This document shows positions 14,096 through 26,038 of a stretch of DNA of 64,000 nt, piece after piece. The translations under genes and the position numbers were made by a program. The notes under the pieces are model-generated. The model was given only the letters and a program-made list of their open reading frames with translations. It was not told the origin of the DNA and made no database searches. This DNA comes from Opisthorchis felineus (Eukaryota; Platyhelminthes; Trematoda; Opisthorchiida; Opisthorchiidae): positions 1,777,049-1,841,048 of the forward strand of contig SJOL01007113.1 of assembly GCA_004794785.1 (NCBI GenBank). The letters are read 5' to 3'. Numbering within the stretch: position 1 is the first letter of the stretch; each line of letters begins with the position of its first letter.

Positions 14096-14151
14096 GGGGA
14101 CTGAGCCTACCTGATGAGCCACAAGAAGGGCGAAACCGGTTGTGGGTTGTC
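14096..14151 (+). ncRNA. Type I hammerhead ribozyme with intact core (copy B)
   Basis: Stem I is AGCCUAC (14,104-14,110) with GUGGGUU (14,142-14,148), seven pairs including two G-U types. Beyond a UG bulge, GAC (14,099-14,101) pairs with GUC (14,149-14,151). The core CUGAUGA is at 14,111-14,117. Stem II is GCC (14,118-14,120) with GGC (14,129-14,131) around an 8-nt A/G-rich loop. GAAA is at 14,132-14,135. Helix III is the self-complementary ACCGGU (14,135-14,140), too short to close a loop in one molecule, and cleavage is predicted after U14,141 (GUU triplet). Such minimal helix III hammerheads, known from Penelope-like elements and retrozymes, are thought to work as dimers. The bulge in stem I and the purine-rich loop II could make the tertiary contact typical of type I, but that is inferred. 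Confidence 0.8.
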
Positions 14152-17100
14152 GGAGAGTTTTCAGCAACCATGTGAATAGTTTCCTTCATGAAAATATATT
14201 GCGATATTTCTAACATCATACCAAGTGATACCGATTGAGATACTACTTGTCCTATTGTTTTAGCTCCATCAAATTTGTCGTCCGTAAATACAGCATTAGT
14301 TCTGATGCACAAGCATGCAATTCCACATATTCAGAAGAGTGCGTGACATCATGATTGGACTCAAATCGTTCAATACGCCATGCCAAGCTACAACCTAGGT
14401 TGCTGACACCGATGTTTCACCTTGAACAGTTATTACAAAACCTGTATTATGTATACAGGTCAATTTTTTCTTAGTAGTAGAGCTTAGGTTTTTCGCAGTT
14501 GCTACCGTATCATCCTTCTTTTGTTTCCATCACTCTCACCAAATGCGCGCAAATTTATGCAGTGTAAGTGAGGCAGCGCTGAACTGTCTTTGGCATCTCA
14601 CTTGGTGCAATTCCTAAGTAGAAATTGGAGTCTGGACTGTTTGAACTCGCTTAAGACATATATTTCTTATGAACCTCATGTCGTCGGGCATAGATTCTTA
14701 AACTTTATGAAAAGCTCTATTCCTCTCGCTGCTTTTACACAAGAACGCATTTAGCAGTCAACTATTGCTAGCTAGCCTATTCACACATGAGAAAAAGACT
14801 CATAGGACTTGACCTAGTTCGGCGTATATGTTTGATTCTGCAACCATGACGCTTGTTCGAATGCATTGGCGAAAACAAACAACAGTGTTACTCACTTGGG
14901 GCAGTCAGAGACTTGATATCTGATAGTTGTTTACGTGTTGTCAAGCTTTTATGAATCAAATCTTGTTAGATGACCATTTAAGAGCAGCTATTCTTGCGCG
15001 TCGACATAAGGATTCAAGATATGTATTTTCTGGATATAAAAGGTTTGGGGTCAACAAACAAATGATAGATACTGTCCTGTACTTTTTGAAGGGTTCAAAA
15101 TTTAGAATTTGGTATCCACAACTGTGTTGTGAGTAAAAGGTGCATTTACAATAAATCAACAGAACTAAAAGTCTTGAATGACTAATGACATAAAACCAGT
15201 TATACATTCAACGGAAATGGCAGTGTCAAAGCTGCACTGCAATAACTGATTGATTTTCCGAATAAAATATTAGAAAAGAGCTGGAATGTTGCAGGCTACA
15301 ACGGGAGATTGCTTTAAAATAAAAGGCAGTGTAAAAAGCGTATTTACAAAGCAAGCAGCACAATCGACAGTCTTTTCAACTAGTAACTAATTCGTCTGGA
15401 TTCTACTTGTGAACATAGTATGTAATATAACTTGAATGCTCTGGTCATGGGTTTGAATTTCTTCATCCGCTGTGTATACCGCATAAATTCTGGCTTTGTT
15501 TTGCAATCGAGGCCACAATGCCACCAAAAACGTTTTACGCTTCATGGTAATTGTTGTTCAGTCTGTGACTGACCCATCTATTGAAAGGTGAAGTTTCAGA
15601 TTAATTTAATGGAGCTTAGTCGACATTGAGGGTTAGCTGTTTACCGTTATTAAAAAATGCCTCTTATGGCAGCGTTTCTTTGATATGCGAAATTAGGAGT
15701 AAAAAGCTCAATTCATGTAGATCTAAGCTTGCTACGTTAAACGCCCTTTGAGCTTAGGATCAGTGTGCTTAGCTTGCCAAGTAATCGCCATGCTGGCACG
15801 ATGGTTTTACTTTTCTCAGTCCTGCAAGCCCTGTTTATTGCCCCAACTAGTTATAAGAACATAAAGGTAAAATATTCACCAGGAACCAAAACGTAGACGT
15901 ATCAACGTAATTAAGCAAACTGCAAAACAGTTTTAGGTTTCTGGCGTAAATTTACCGTGCAAGCAAACAGTAGTTTTCAATGAGCTGAATGAAGTGTACA
16001 TACATACAACTTTTTGGAAACAAACAACCATTGCTCGGGTGTAAAAGGCATTGAAGAAAAGGATTAGATAAACCGTTTAATTAAAAAAAGTCACCGTTTT
16101 ATAGACGAAGCAGTTGCTTTTGTCTGAGATAAATCTAAGCACAATTTGCAGTTCATCATCTCCTACGGGTTTTATTTCTCTGTGTTCAATGGTATTTGCT
16201 GAAATGCCCACGAAAATGAGGCAACTTTCCCAAGGCTTTCTTTTGCCTTTAATGCTAGTCTAGCAGTTAGTCTTATCCAAAATGCTTCAGTGATCAAATA
16301 ATATTGGATTAGCTTTAGCGAACTTAGAAATGGTTTTAGGTAACAGCAGTTTTGGCGGAACAAAGCCGACAGCAGCTTGATCTTGGTTAGTAGTAGAAAC
16401 TTCCTTTCTGTCATTTACCGAGGTAAAATGGTGGTTCTGTTCGTTTTTTGCTAACCATAGCTAACTAATGGATATCTGCTTATACCTGATGCCATGCGGT
16501 TTAGGTGCAGTTTTCAAGCCTACTAGGCTTTGAAAATGTTAGTTATACGGAAGTATTTTCTAGGGGTGCCTCAATGATAAACAACAAAACCATTTTGCCC
16601 GTTCCATTTTGGCGCATACTTATCTAAGTGTTTACCTGAGTCTGCTTTCGGAAAATTGATGAATGATTCGGGCAAAAGCCAGTCAGGTTAGTTAGATGAA
16701 GTCTGGCAGGTCGGTAAAATCACGCATTATTTGTCTGCTCTCAACCCTAAAAACACTGAACTTTTCATATCTAATCTCTTTTTTGTATGCATTGCCTGCC
16801 TGTTTTGTCTTCATTTTGGCCTCCCAAGGATTGCGCGTTTAGTCAACCGGTTTTATTTCCAAAGTAAAACATTTAGAAGACCATTTTCGCAAAATTGGTT
16901 GAATAGAAAACACAAGCTGTTCTGGTAAAAAGGTCCTTTTACTTCAGTTATTCATTCAGAGGTGAATGGGATTCAAAAATCCCTACCTGACGTTTAAAGG
17001 CTAAAGCCAAACATAATATGCGGCTAAGCTGCAGTTTGTTTCCCACTTGATCCCAGTGTTTAAATCACACTTCAGACATACATGGCCAAAACTTACTGTC

Positions 17101-18727
17101 CGCTCATTGCATATTCAGCTTAGAGGATTCTCTTAAGCATCATACATTAACCGTACTGCAGCACGTCCTCCAGACGTTGCCGAAGAAATTGAGCAAGTAA
17201 ACTACATGGTTCCTACCACATGGTTCCTCTTTGAATTTCATTGATTTCAATTACACCTTGTACCAAACCATATTGTTTTGGTTTCCTGATGTATCTTTCT
17301 CCCAGTCGTGACGAAGCAGTCCTTGAGGCGATTCAGTCTATGCCACAGTCCTGACTTTGCACTCACTAGCGGTTTTCACTTGCAGTCAACCTTCTTTGGT
17401 GTATGCAAACAATCTGAGTCATGGGATGCAAACATCTGGCCCCAACTCCATCCCCATATGGCTGCCATAAATCCTGGTGAGAACTTGAAACGTATTGAGT
17501 GCCTCAGTTGACATAATACCTAACTAAGCAAAATTGGTGTTACACCGGCTTGCCGGTTAAGTGCAAGAAGCGAGTCTTGCATGCCACAGATTACTTCCAT
17601 CGATACATTGCACATAGTTGAGCAAGTCCCCAAAAACCAGTAGATTGAAAACCGGGTAAAATGCAAATATGACCTGATAGCATGAACCATATTTTGCGTG
17701 CCAAACTTTTTTCCAACTTATCCTGTATAAACCATGTTATCTTGTTTACTATTGGAATGACGCCACCCAGTTACCTATTTATAACACACTGCACTTTACC
17801 ATGCATGCTAAATCCCTTCCCCAGTGTTCCTCATCCATGTTTACTTTATTCCATCTAGACAGCTAGTATATCAAATGCCGGAACCAAAAGTAACACAACT
17901 AGACATTTAATGAAACTGTAAAACGATTGACCACCAAATTCTAAGATAAAGAATTTAAATGACTGCAAAAAGATGGAAAGTTTAGATATCGCACCAGAAT
18001 TAAGTGCTGCTGGACAAATTGCTTCACCTCTATCATTCACCTGATTTGATGGAAAAATATCTGAAGCCTGGAAGGAAACTTAACTGACGTCAACCAGATG
18101 CTCCCAAAACATAATTGCCATGGCCTGTAACACACTTTGTGTTACCTAAGAAGCATCCTGGCAAACGAAGCCTCTTCAACTCCAGATGACAAAAAGCAGA
18201 TAGCGTCTCAAGATTTCAGGAGACAAAAGCATACCCCAAAACACAAACACTATGCTACCAAGGAACGAATGCACTTGGGCGCCATTTCTGTCAGGCGGTG
18301 GTCATTGATGGCACGTCCTTATTTTATGTTGTGTATTCTGATAACATTCACGTACACTCATTAACAAGAAAGATCCTTAGATTAATTTAAAAGACGCCCA
18401 CCAGCACCGCTAGTTAAATAAACCAGGAACCATATAAAAGATTTGAAAACCCGGAAAGTGACCAAGAAATTTATGTTCTTCGGTCCGGCGGCTGTCAGAA
18501 TTCTGCCCGAGATAACCGGATATGGGTTATCTCGCCAGATTAATGATGTTTTATGATAGCAGATGAAAGCATAACAATCATTTGAAACAATTTGCAAAAT
18601 AAAATTAATTGTGAAAGCGTTGGGGTTAATTTTCAAATGGCAATTATTAGTAAATCAAATCAAAACTAAATCTAAATTTGACTGGAATCTCTCAAGCGGC
18701 ATTCACGACAACTTAAGGACTTAAGGG

Positions 18728-18775
18728 GTCACAGTGATTAAGTGAGTAAGTCACAGTAAGTAAGTCACAGTGATT
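18728..18775. repeat. Short imperfect tandem repeat
   Basis: GTCACAGT occurs three times within 48 bp, separated by variants of GATTAAGTGAGTAA and AAGTAA. This is a local slippage-type repeat with no sign of function. Confidence 0.7.
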
Positions 18776-21700
18776 TGTGTAGTCTTTTTTACAGTTCATT
18801 CATTATGGAAACAGTTGTTTGTCATCCAGACATTGTCCACTAAGATTTTCTTAGGTTTTCATACGCGCTCCTTACTCGTTTATTGTGCTAACGTTCATAA
18901 ATATACCTACATATGTTGCATGGCGGATTATTCCTAATTTGAAGAAAAACAGTCTCTTTTAGTGGTTCAAAGTTTGTTTGACTAACGAGGACGTTTTGGG
19001 TTTTCATAGTGTATTTGACATAAGCCTGATTTGGTTAACAACCATCATGTGGCTTGTTCTTCTACTCCTCTGATGTGGGTGGCGATGTGTATGTTAGCCG
19101 GTGTTACAACACCAGTTACTAATCGGTACGATTATCAATTATCACTTGTGTTTTCGCTGAGCTGCAACATTCATGGAGTCATTAGATTTCGTGCGTTTAG
19201 CTTAGTTTTTAGCGATCAAATAATTCCGTTCTAAAGCTGTCCTCACAATTTGTCAAATTATAAATTAATATTCTGGTGAGACAAACGCTGACTATATGCA
19301 CGTTTTATTGACATTTTTCCGGTAAAGAAATCCAATTAGTTTATTCTAGCTGCGCCAACAAGTACATCGAATAGTATGGGGCAGCACGTATTCGTTGGGG
19401 CTGAATATGGAAATTCTAGACATTGGACAAACAATTCGGGATTGCTGTGTTTCACTATGCTCCGACAAATTGGCGAGTGGACAATATGTTTGGTTCAAGG
19501 TGATGACGGCATTAACTGAATTCCGACAATTTCGTTCAAAATAACTTTGCCTAAATTTATGCATGGTTAATTTTTTCCATTTCTTTGACATTCCTTTTGA
19601 CCTGTTCACCGTCTTTGTGCACTTTTACATTGTATCTCAGGTACATCATCCATCTTGTCAAAGGCGAGTGATCTTGTCATAGGGGATATTCTTCTTATAT
19701 CATGTGAATAATGTTTCCTACAACCCAATGCGAATGGCCGATTATCGTAAATCACTCAGTAACAAAGTTTGTTCTACTGGAAGTATTCTGTTTATTTTTA
19801 TAGCAGTAAACAATACAAAAGGTTGCAAGGAGACATCTAGCTGACCTTGTTAGGTTATAAAGCAAATGCATACGCAATGGAAATTTTCATTTTTTGGCAA
19901 GAACACGAATATTATTGAAACTAGACCTCAATTTCTGAAATTATATCCAACGTTTTGTCATTTAACAAAGTGCCACAATATGCTAAAGGCTGAAAACAAA
20001 AGTTCAAAAAAGGTAGCATGGAATCTTGAATTAGTGGTCTGCAAGAAGTTAACTGGGCTTCACCAACAGATGTATGGTTTGTGGCTGTATGGAGCTGTCC
20101 CTTTTGTAGAATCTGTCCTAAAACTAGGCACGTCAATTGACGTCTTTCAAATTTAGTGATGTGCAAATACACCTTAATAATAGACCACCTGTATTTTACC
20201 TGTGAATACGTTTAGAATAAGTTTAGTTCAGCTGAGATACAACCAGTCTAACACCTTCGAAGGGCATGAGTCCAGAGAGTGAAAATACTTCGCAACATCA
20301 GTCCGTTATGTTATGAGAAGGTGCAAAAATCCGCTGAAATGCAGAAACAATTCTTTTTAAGCAAAACGTCGAATGGAGTTTGGCCGAACGTGCGTCGAAT
20401 ATGCGGCGCAGTTCTCATTGTATTTTCCTAATAGCTCTTGGAAGCCTTCTTTCTAGCTTCAAAATAAACATCCTGATCTAGGTGAATTCATTGTTGTCCC
20501 CGTTTGGGTCTTTGTGGCACCTTAATAATATTTTCTTTAGCTTGAATTTTAAGTAGTAACTTACGTTCTTAGACTGATTCAAACTGATAAAACAACAAAA
20601 GTACATTAAACTACAAGGGCACTTCAAAAATTTATTTTCATCTAACTGCGACTGATCAACTTGTAACTCAATTTTGATGGATTCATTTGTGTGGGTTCTA
20701 GTGCACACATTTGCAGCAACAGCATCCCAACAAGCGTCGTTCATATGATGATAGATGTGAGTTTAATTTGAAAATATATATTTTACTCGAAGAATCAAAA
20801 GCCCGTGTCCCATTTTGCTAGCACTTCATTCTTTCCAATAAAACCGGACGTTTTACGAAGGGCATCTAACACATAGTGGAATTTAACACGAAGCATCTAG
20901 CGCAAATATGAACCTGAAGCATAAACCACAACAGAATGAACACATTTTGCCTTAAACTGTCTCCCCAGATCAGCTGAATTTTTGACTGGTACAATTCTGT
21001 GTCTAAGTTAACCATCTGTTGAACAGCTTGGAGGCAAAATTACTATGAAAGATGGCTATATCTGACATCTTTGAAAATGTTCATTTAGCATGAAAGAATT
21101 TAGATTTCTTCTGCAGAGTTCAAAGGCTATGACATTGAAGGCGGTAGTAGGATGCAAAGTCACTACGGAGTAAGCGGATTTATGGACTACACTGAAAAAG
21201 TGTAGGGGAGACACAACAAAGAATAAACGGAGTCTTCCGGAGTGCTGTCACTTCTTGCACGGATCGGTTTTGGGAGAACGATGGAAGATCCGTAATGGTT
21301 AACTTGTAGACACATTTATCATATTGAATTTGCTATCGTAGATGGTCTTAGGATGTCTAATGCGATGAAGCTTTTCCTCTACAGAAGGAGACATTTAGCT
21401 TAATGTGGTAGTTTAGACGGATTCATTGTAACGGTTGTTGCAGAACGGGAAAGGAAAGGACTTTAGTGTATTTAAGCTCTGAAAAACAAACTGCAAAGTC
21501 ATCCACACTTTTGAAAATCTCGCACTTAGAGCGTTCAAAACAGCACTTTGTGGATGGGTAGAAGATGATCTTGAAAAAAATTTAATTTGGGGTAAATAAC
21601 ATCATAAGAGATCCGTGCACACAGGTTGGAGTACGATTGTTTGGCGTAAATATATTTCATTACTAGTACCTTAGCGTAACCGAAGAAAAGGTAACAGTTA

Positions 21701-24700
21701 GGCTGACCAATTAAGAACGCTTTCCAACCGTTTCTTCTGCACTTAAAACACTTTTTGACAGAACACATGCCTATGGTCAGCAGGAACTAAATGACAACTA
21801 TGAGAAATTCTTCCCAAAAATGAAGCTTACATTGCCCATTTGATATACATGTGGAAGCCACTGGTGAAATTTAAGATGCACAAAATATAGTTTGTTGGCT
21901 GGATCACTAAAGTAACTTTGAAAAATTAATAGTTCAAGTGAATTGGTTAAACAATAGGTGACAGTCAACATTTTGTAAACATTCTGATTCAAACAGAAAG
22001 GCTGACCCACGGTTGACCATCAGGTAAAATTTGTTCAGCATTTCATGAAAACCTGGTATTAAAGGGATGCAGTACAATATTTTTGAAGCGTTTTCTCCGA
22101 GAATTGCAAGAAACTTTAAATGGCAAACTCACTGCAGGAGGATTCTATATGATATCAACGCCAAAAGATGTGCCTGTCCCCAAACTACGAGGTTTGTCGT
22201 CATCATCAGTTTCAGGTGGATAGATTTTTGACAGCCTTCGTTCAAAAAGCTGTAATGGCTACACTACGGTTTGGGTAGTTTTTAACGTCTGTGAAAAGAG
22301 ATGACAGTGCTTAGGGAAGAGTATCAGTGGAATCAGGAAACAACACAAAAAGTGGTTTTAGTAGACTCAGCGTGTTATGAAGTCGTGATGTTTACGATTT
22401 CGGATTTTCAGACCCTCAAAAAGCATTGTACACGCTGGAGACAACAAACAATCTAATTGTCTGTAATGTCTGATTACGTTGGCGCCTAATAAATTTATTG
22501 TCAACAAGCAAAGTACTTTTAATGAAGGAGTGTGCTATGACTTGCGACAAAGATTAAGTGCCACCGCACGTCAAGGTCTTCACCAATTTCCAACGACCAG
22601 TTCACCATAGATGCAGATGAAAAGTGAGCGGGCATCCTAGGCACCGCAAAGCTTCAGGTTAGTAGAACAATCACTGAACGACTGATCATCCCATATAACT
22701 CACAAACATACATTGTACCGGTTACCAGAAGAACCTACAGCCTTTTTTAATTTCTAATACTTTCTAATTGCACATGGACACTAACGTCGTCACAAACGTC
22801 TCTTAAAGTGCGCCTTCCATCAAGAAGTAGTGTTGGCTGAAGTTTCAGCCATCTTTTAAATCCTTACATTTGCGTCTTCTTTCGTCCATAAAATAGGATT
22901 CGGCCCGAATTTCTCTGTTTGCTCATCTTGTTTGAAGTTAGTTGTCTGTAGGAAACTTTCAACTGCCAACTACACGTGCAAACTAATCAGGAACCGGAAT
23001 CAACAAACCATGAAACGTGTGCAGTTGAAAACTTTGAGACTGTCTCTCAGGTGATGTGCATGAGACGGGATCGGATGAAAATTTATACTGAGATGATGAT
23101 AACTTTAACCTCGTGCAGACTTGATCATGGTGAGATAGACGGTGAGCAGCACAGTTGGGGAAGCCCGCTTATTTTTACAGACAAGAGATAGTGTGAATAA
23201 AATCCTGATACAAAAATAGGCCGTTTTTACCGGTTCAGGAGTCTATTGCTACAAAGACAGCTCTGATGTACAGCTCTGATGGTACAAACTTCCATAGTTG
23301 CGTAAAATTAAGTCGCTGAGGAACTCAAAATAGGTATCGCATTAAAAATAGCATTATTTGAGTGTTTTTGAATCAAATATCAATCAGCTGTCAGAATGCG
23401 TAAACCAAACACTTGATCCCAACCAAATACTTAGCAGTCTGCCGATTTCTGTGGGTTATGGACATAAAAAGGCGAAATTTATCGCAAAGATCAAATGATG
23501 GGCAACTGCATATAACAGAGGCCCAGAAACAAAGGGTTTACTACTGGACGTTATAGACTGTGTGCTAATTACTGGTATTACAAGTGGATTTGATTACGCC
23601 TGACACAACTCAGGATCCAGTAGCCTTGATTTGTTGAGAAGTAACGAATTTATAAAAGATATTTTGGTTGGAATATGCTTTCAAGCTGAACAGCGCTCGT
23701 CAAATGAGCCGCTCTGAGATTACTTTCGGTAAGGTAGAATTAGAAAAATTAATTGGGGCTGTAATGCAAAATTTTGGAATATTTACACTATATTTATTGA
23801 TTAAGGACTGATACTTCAGTACAGAATGTACTCACCCATATGAACCTGTACCGAAGTGAGTTTCACATGGTTTCTATCTATTTGACTGAAAACCGTAAGT
23901 CTCCTGGGTTGTTAGGTCTCGGGTTACATATATAGAATTTCATATTTCTGATGCTGCATTCGTATTCTTTAAGCCGGCAAGCGTATACGTTGACTTTAAG
24001 CCTTTTCAATTATTCAGCTGCAGCAGCTGTTTACTATAGCAAAAATTACATAACGTTGAAGGCGTGCAGTAAACATTCTCGCCTGTACGAACACGGCAAA
24101 CTATGTGTGCTCTAGCCTATATATACGTTCCCATTGAACGCCCCCAAACTGTGACCAAACAATAATTTAATAAAACCATCATAATTTTTCTTGTATCATC
24201 ATAGTTACCGAAAGTTTTCAATCACGCTCGGCTAAGCGTATAAAAATTACCAAATCACAAATCTTCTTAAGCCAAGGAAATAGGTATTTATATAATGACA
24301 TAGGTTTGATAGGAGAACAGTTTTTGCTGGTGGTCGATGAAAGTCAGTGCACACAATGAGAAGCAATATTTGCAGCCGGGATGTTGTTTGCCACCAATCA
24401 CACGCGTACCCGAATCGAATAGAAACTTTTCTCAGAGAAATCCGCATCAACAAAAGGATGATAAAAGGAATTGATGTACGATGCAAACGTTTCCCATGAT
24501 TGCACTTTGCCTCTGATTTTTGACACGCTGTCGCTTTATAATGAGTATCATTTTATCTATCAAGACTAGTCCTGAGTCGAAAGAAGCGCTCTGTACATGT
24601 GATCAAAGAGTGCACTTTAAAGGAGGGGTTACACAATCAGTCGGTTCTGTTAGGAGGGTCCATGAATATCATAGTATTATACAAAATGTTCGTTTCTCCA

Positions 24701-25059
24701 ATACCAAAAACAAAATTCAAAAAAATACTTTGTTGCTTCCATCCTCAGCGGAATATAGGCTCTCGCTTAAGAAGGAAAGATATCAATACGAAATGAAATC
24801 CGAGGACACGGATGGGGCTTAAAAACAGGTAAGATTAGGATGAGATCCAGAAGGCAGGTTGATACGCACAGGGTTGTGCGAAAAATGATTTGCATGCGGA
24901 ACTTCCACACAGGCTTGTGCACTATGGGGCTTTCTAAGCAAACGTAGATAACAGTCACATATTTAATTTCATTTTTCAACGGCAACTACAACTCGGTTGA
25001 GACCGAATAATTCGGACATTTCAAAGCTGTTTGAAAAAATGGACTCAAGATGACTCATA

Positions 25060-25080
25060 GTGTCCTCAGAACGAGGACAC
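25060..25080. repeat. Perfect 8-bp inverted repeat, 5-nt loop
   Basis: GTGTCCTC, loop AGAAC, then GAGGACAC. It lies upstream of the recognisable retrotransposon remnant. No U-tract follows, and it has no evident role. Confidence 0.6.
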
Positions 25081-25644
25081 TTTGGTGCCATCAAATTTGT
25101 CACGGGTTGTACTATGCGTGTTGAGGCCCATCAGATAGTTTAGAAAGTCATGCTAAATATTCTAGACATACGGTGTCCCGTATGTGGTGGTCAGGCTTGA
25201 GTACTACAAAGATCTCGCAGGCTAAGCTGTTTCACCTGGATCAACCGTGCCAGAAAAGACAAATGATAGTGGCCAGCACATTAGCAGCGAGATCTCAAGC
25301 TCTGAGTAATCGTAATATGAGGTAGTCTAGAGGTAAAATTGAACGGTCCTATCGAACGTGTCCTATAAAAACGTGGAGATGCTTCTTCTGGGCGACCAAA
25401 GTGTCCATTTGCATGGGTGCAGCCGTGCCGCCTTCTACGGGTAAAGGACGGGTTAAAAACGTCAGCATAAAAACCTCATTTTCTAATCAGCCAACAGTTG
25501 ACCGCGGCCTTCGGTGAATTGTCCAATACGGTTGAGTCCGATGTGGCTTCAAACGCGTGCGGAATCAGGAATGTGAGGTTTTCGTCTTATTTCATACACT
25601 ATCGTGTTAGGTCAACTACCCAATGAGACCTTATACCGCTTAAA

Positions 25645-26037
25645 ATAAACGTATGCTGTGCCGACGAAACACGCATACAAAGCATAAGCGTGGCAATGCA
25701 TCCCAAAACGCCGGGGACGGATCCAGCTCTTTCACATTTTACTCTCCGCGTGTCCGGCGATCCTGAAGCGATGACTCGTGAAATGAAAAGGATATTTCAT
25801 ACCGAGAGTTATCCGGTTGCATTCGTCAAGCAAGATTCCACGACACTAAGATCCTTGCGGGTGGTATGAATACCTAAATTGGTCATCTGAACCGCATAAA
25901 ATTACAACTAGGCGGTTGATTTGAAGTCGAATCTCGTCACGCAGATGATGGAGACTCTTTCAGTTGTGTGCTGATCATCAACTGTTTTCGGCCAGTACAA
26001 AATTTTGGCATAAACGTTCGCTTTGGTGGAATTAAAG
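25645..26037 (+). pseudogene. APE-like endonuclease domain, broken
   Basis: The first frame reads INVCCADETRIQ, then SHFTLRVSGDPEA, matching the N-terminal part of the retroelement endonuclease, which includes a conserved E-T-R. About 55 residues then seem missing, and another frame continues NEKDISYRELSGCIRQAR and HDTKILAGGMNT. This last piece aligns with the family's LAGDxNA block, but the catalytic Asp is Gly here and a stop follows. A third frame gives LCADHQLFSASTKFWHKR near 25,964-26,020, the stretch before the final catalytic His block, which is absent. In intact elements this enzyme nicks target DNA for priming; here it cannot work. Recognition rests on remembered family motifs, not an alignment. 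Confidence 0.72.
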
Positions 26038-26038
26038 T

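Larger units (their letters stand above)
13669..14215. mobile_element. Hammerhead-ribozyme repeat cluster, retrozyme-like
   Basis: Three ribozyme copies of one family lie within 550 bp. On the minus strand the order is ribozyme D (14,090-14,041), a short tail, a conserved spacer (13,993-13,849) and ribozyme A (13,798-13,736), so two ribozymes stand in direct repeat. Their predicted cleavage points are 302 nt apart. On the plus strand ribozyme B (14,096-14,151) points away from D, and its tail runs to about 14,215. The tail common to the copies contains CAGCAACCTTGTGAG followed by a T-rich, TTATGAAAATA-like segment. Known retrozymes and schistosome S-alpha repeats are short non-autonomous elements carrying hammerheads in tandem, and this locus fits that plan. 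The family name is my inference. No encoded protein is expected or seen, and boundaries are approximate. Confidence 0.75.
14216..25539. other. No gene recognised
   Basis: About 11 kb without a recognisable gene or transposon. Open frames (100 codons at most) carry no family motif. Small features are an 11-bp direct duplication ACATGGTTCCT at 17,204-17,214 and 17,218-17,228, a short tandem array at 18,728-18,775 and a perfect hairpin at 25,060-25,080. The segment from about 25,300 is somewhat more GC-rich and may be the 5' part of the retrotransposon that follows. Confidence 0.5.

Noticed and set aside
25081..25097. TTTGGTGCCATCAAAT also present near 52,214
   Set aside because: A single shared 16-mer in 64 kb is near chance, and the flanks do not align.
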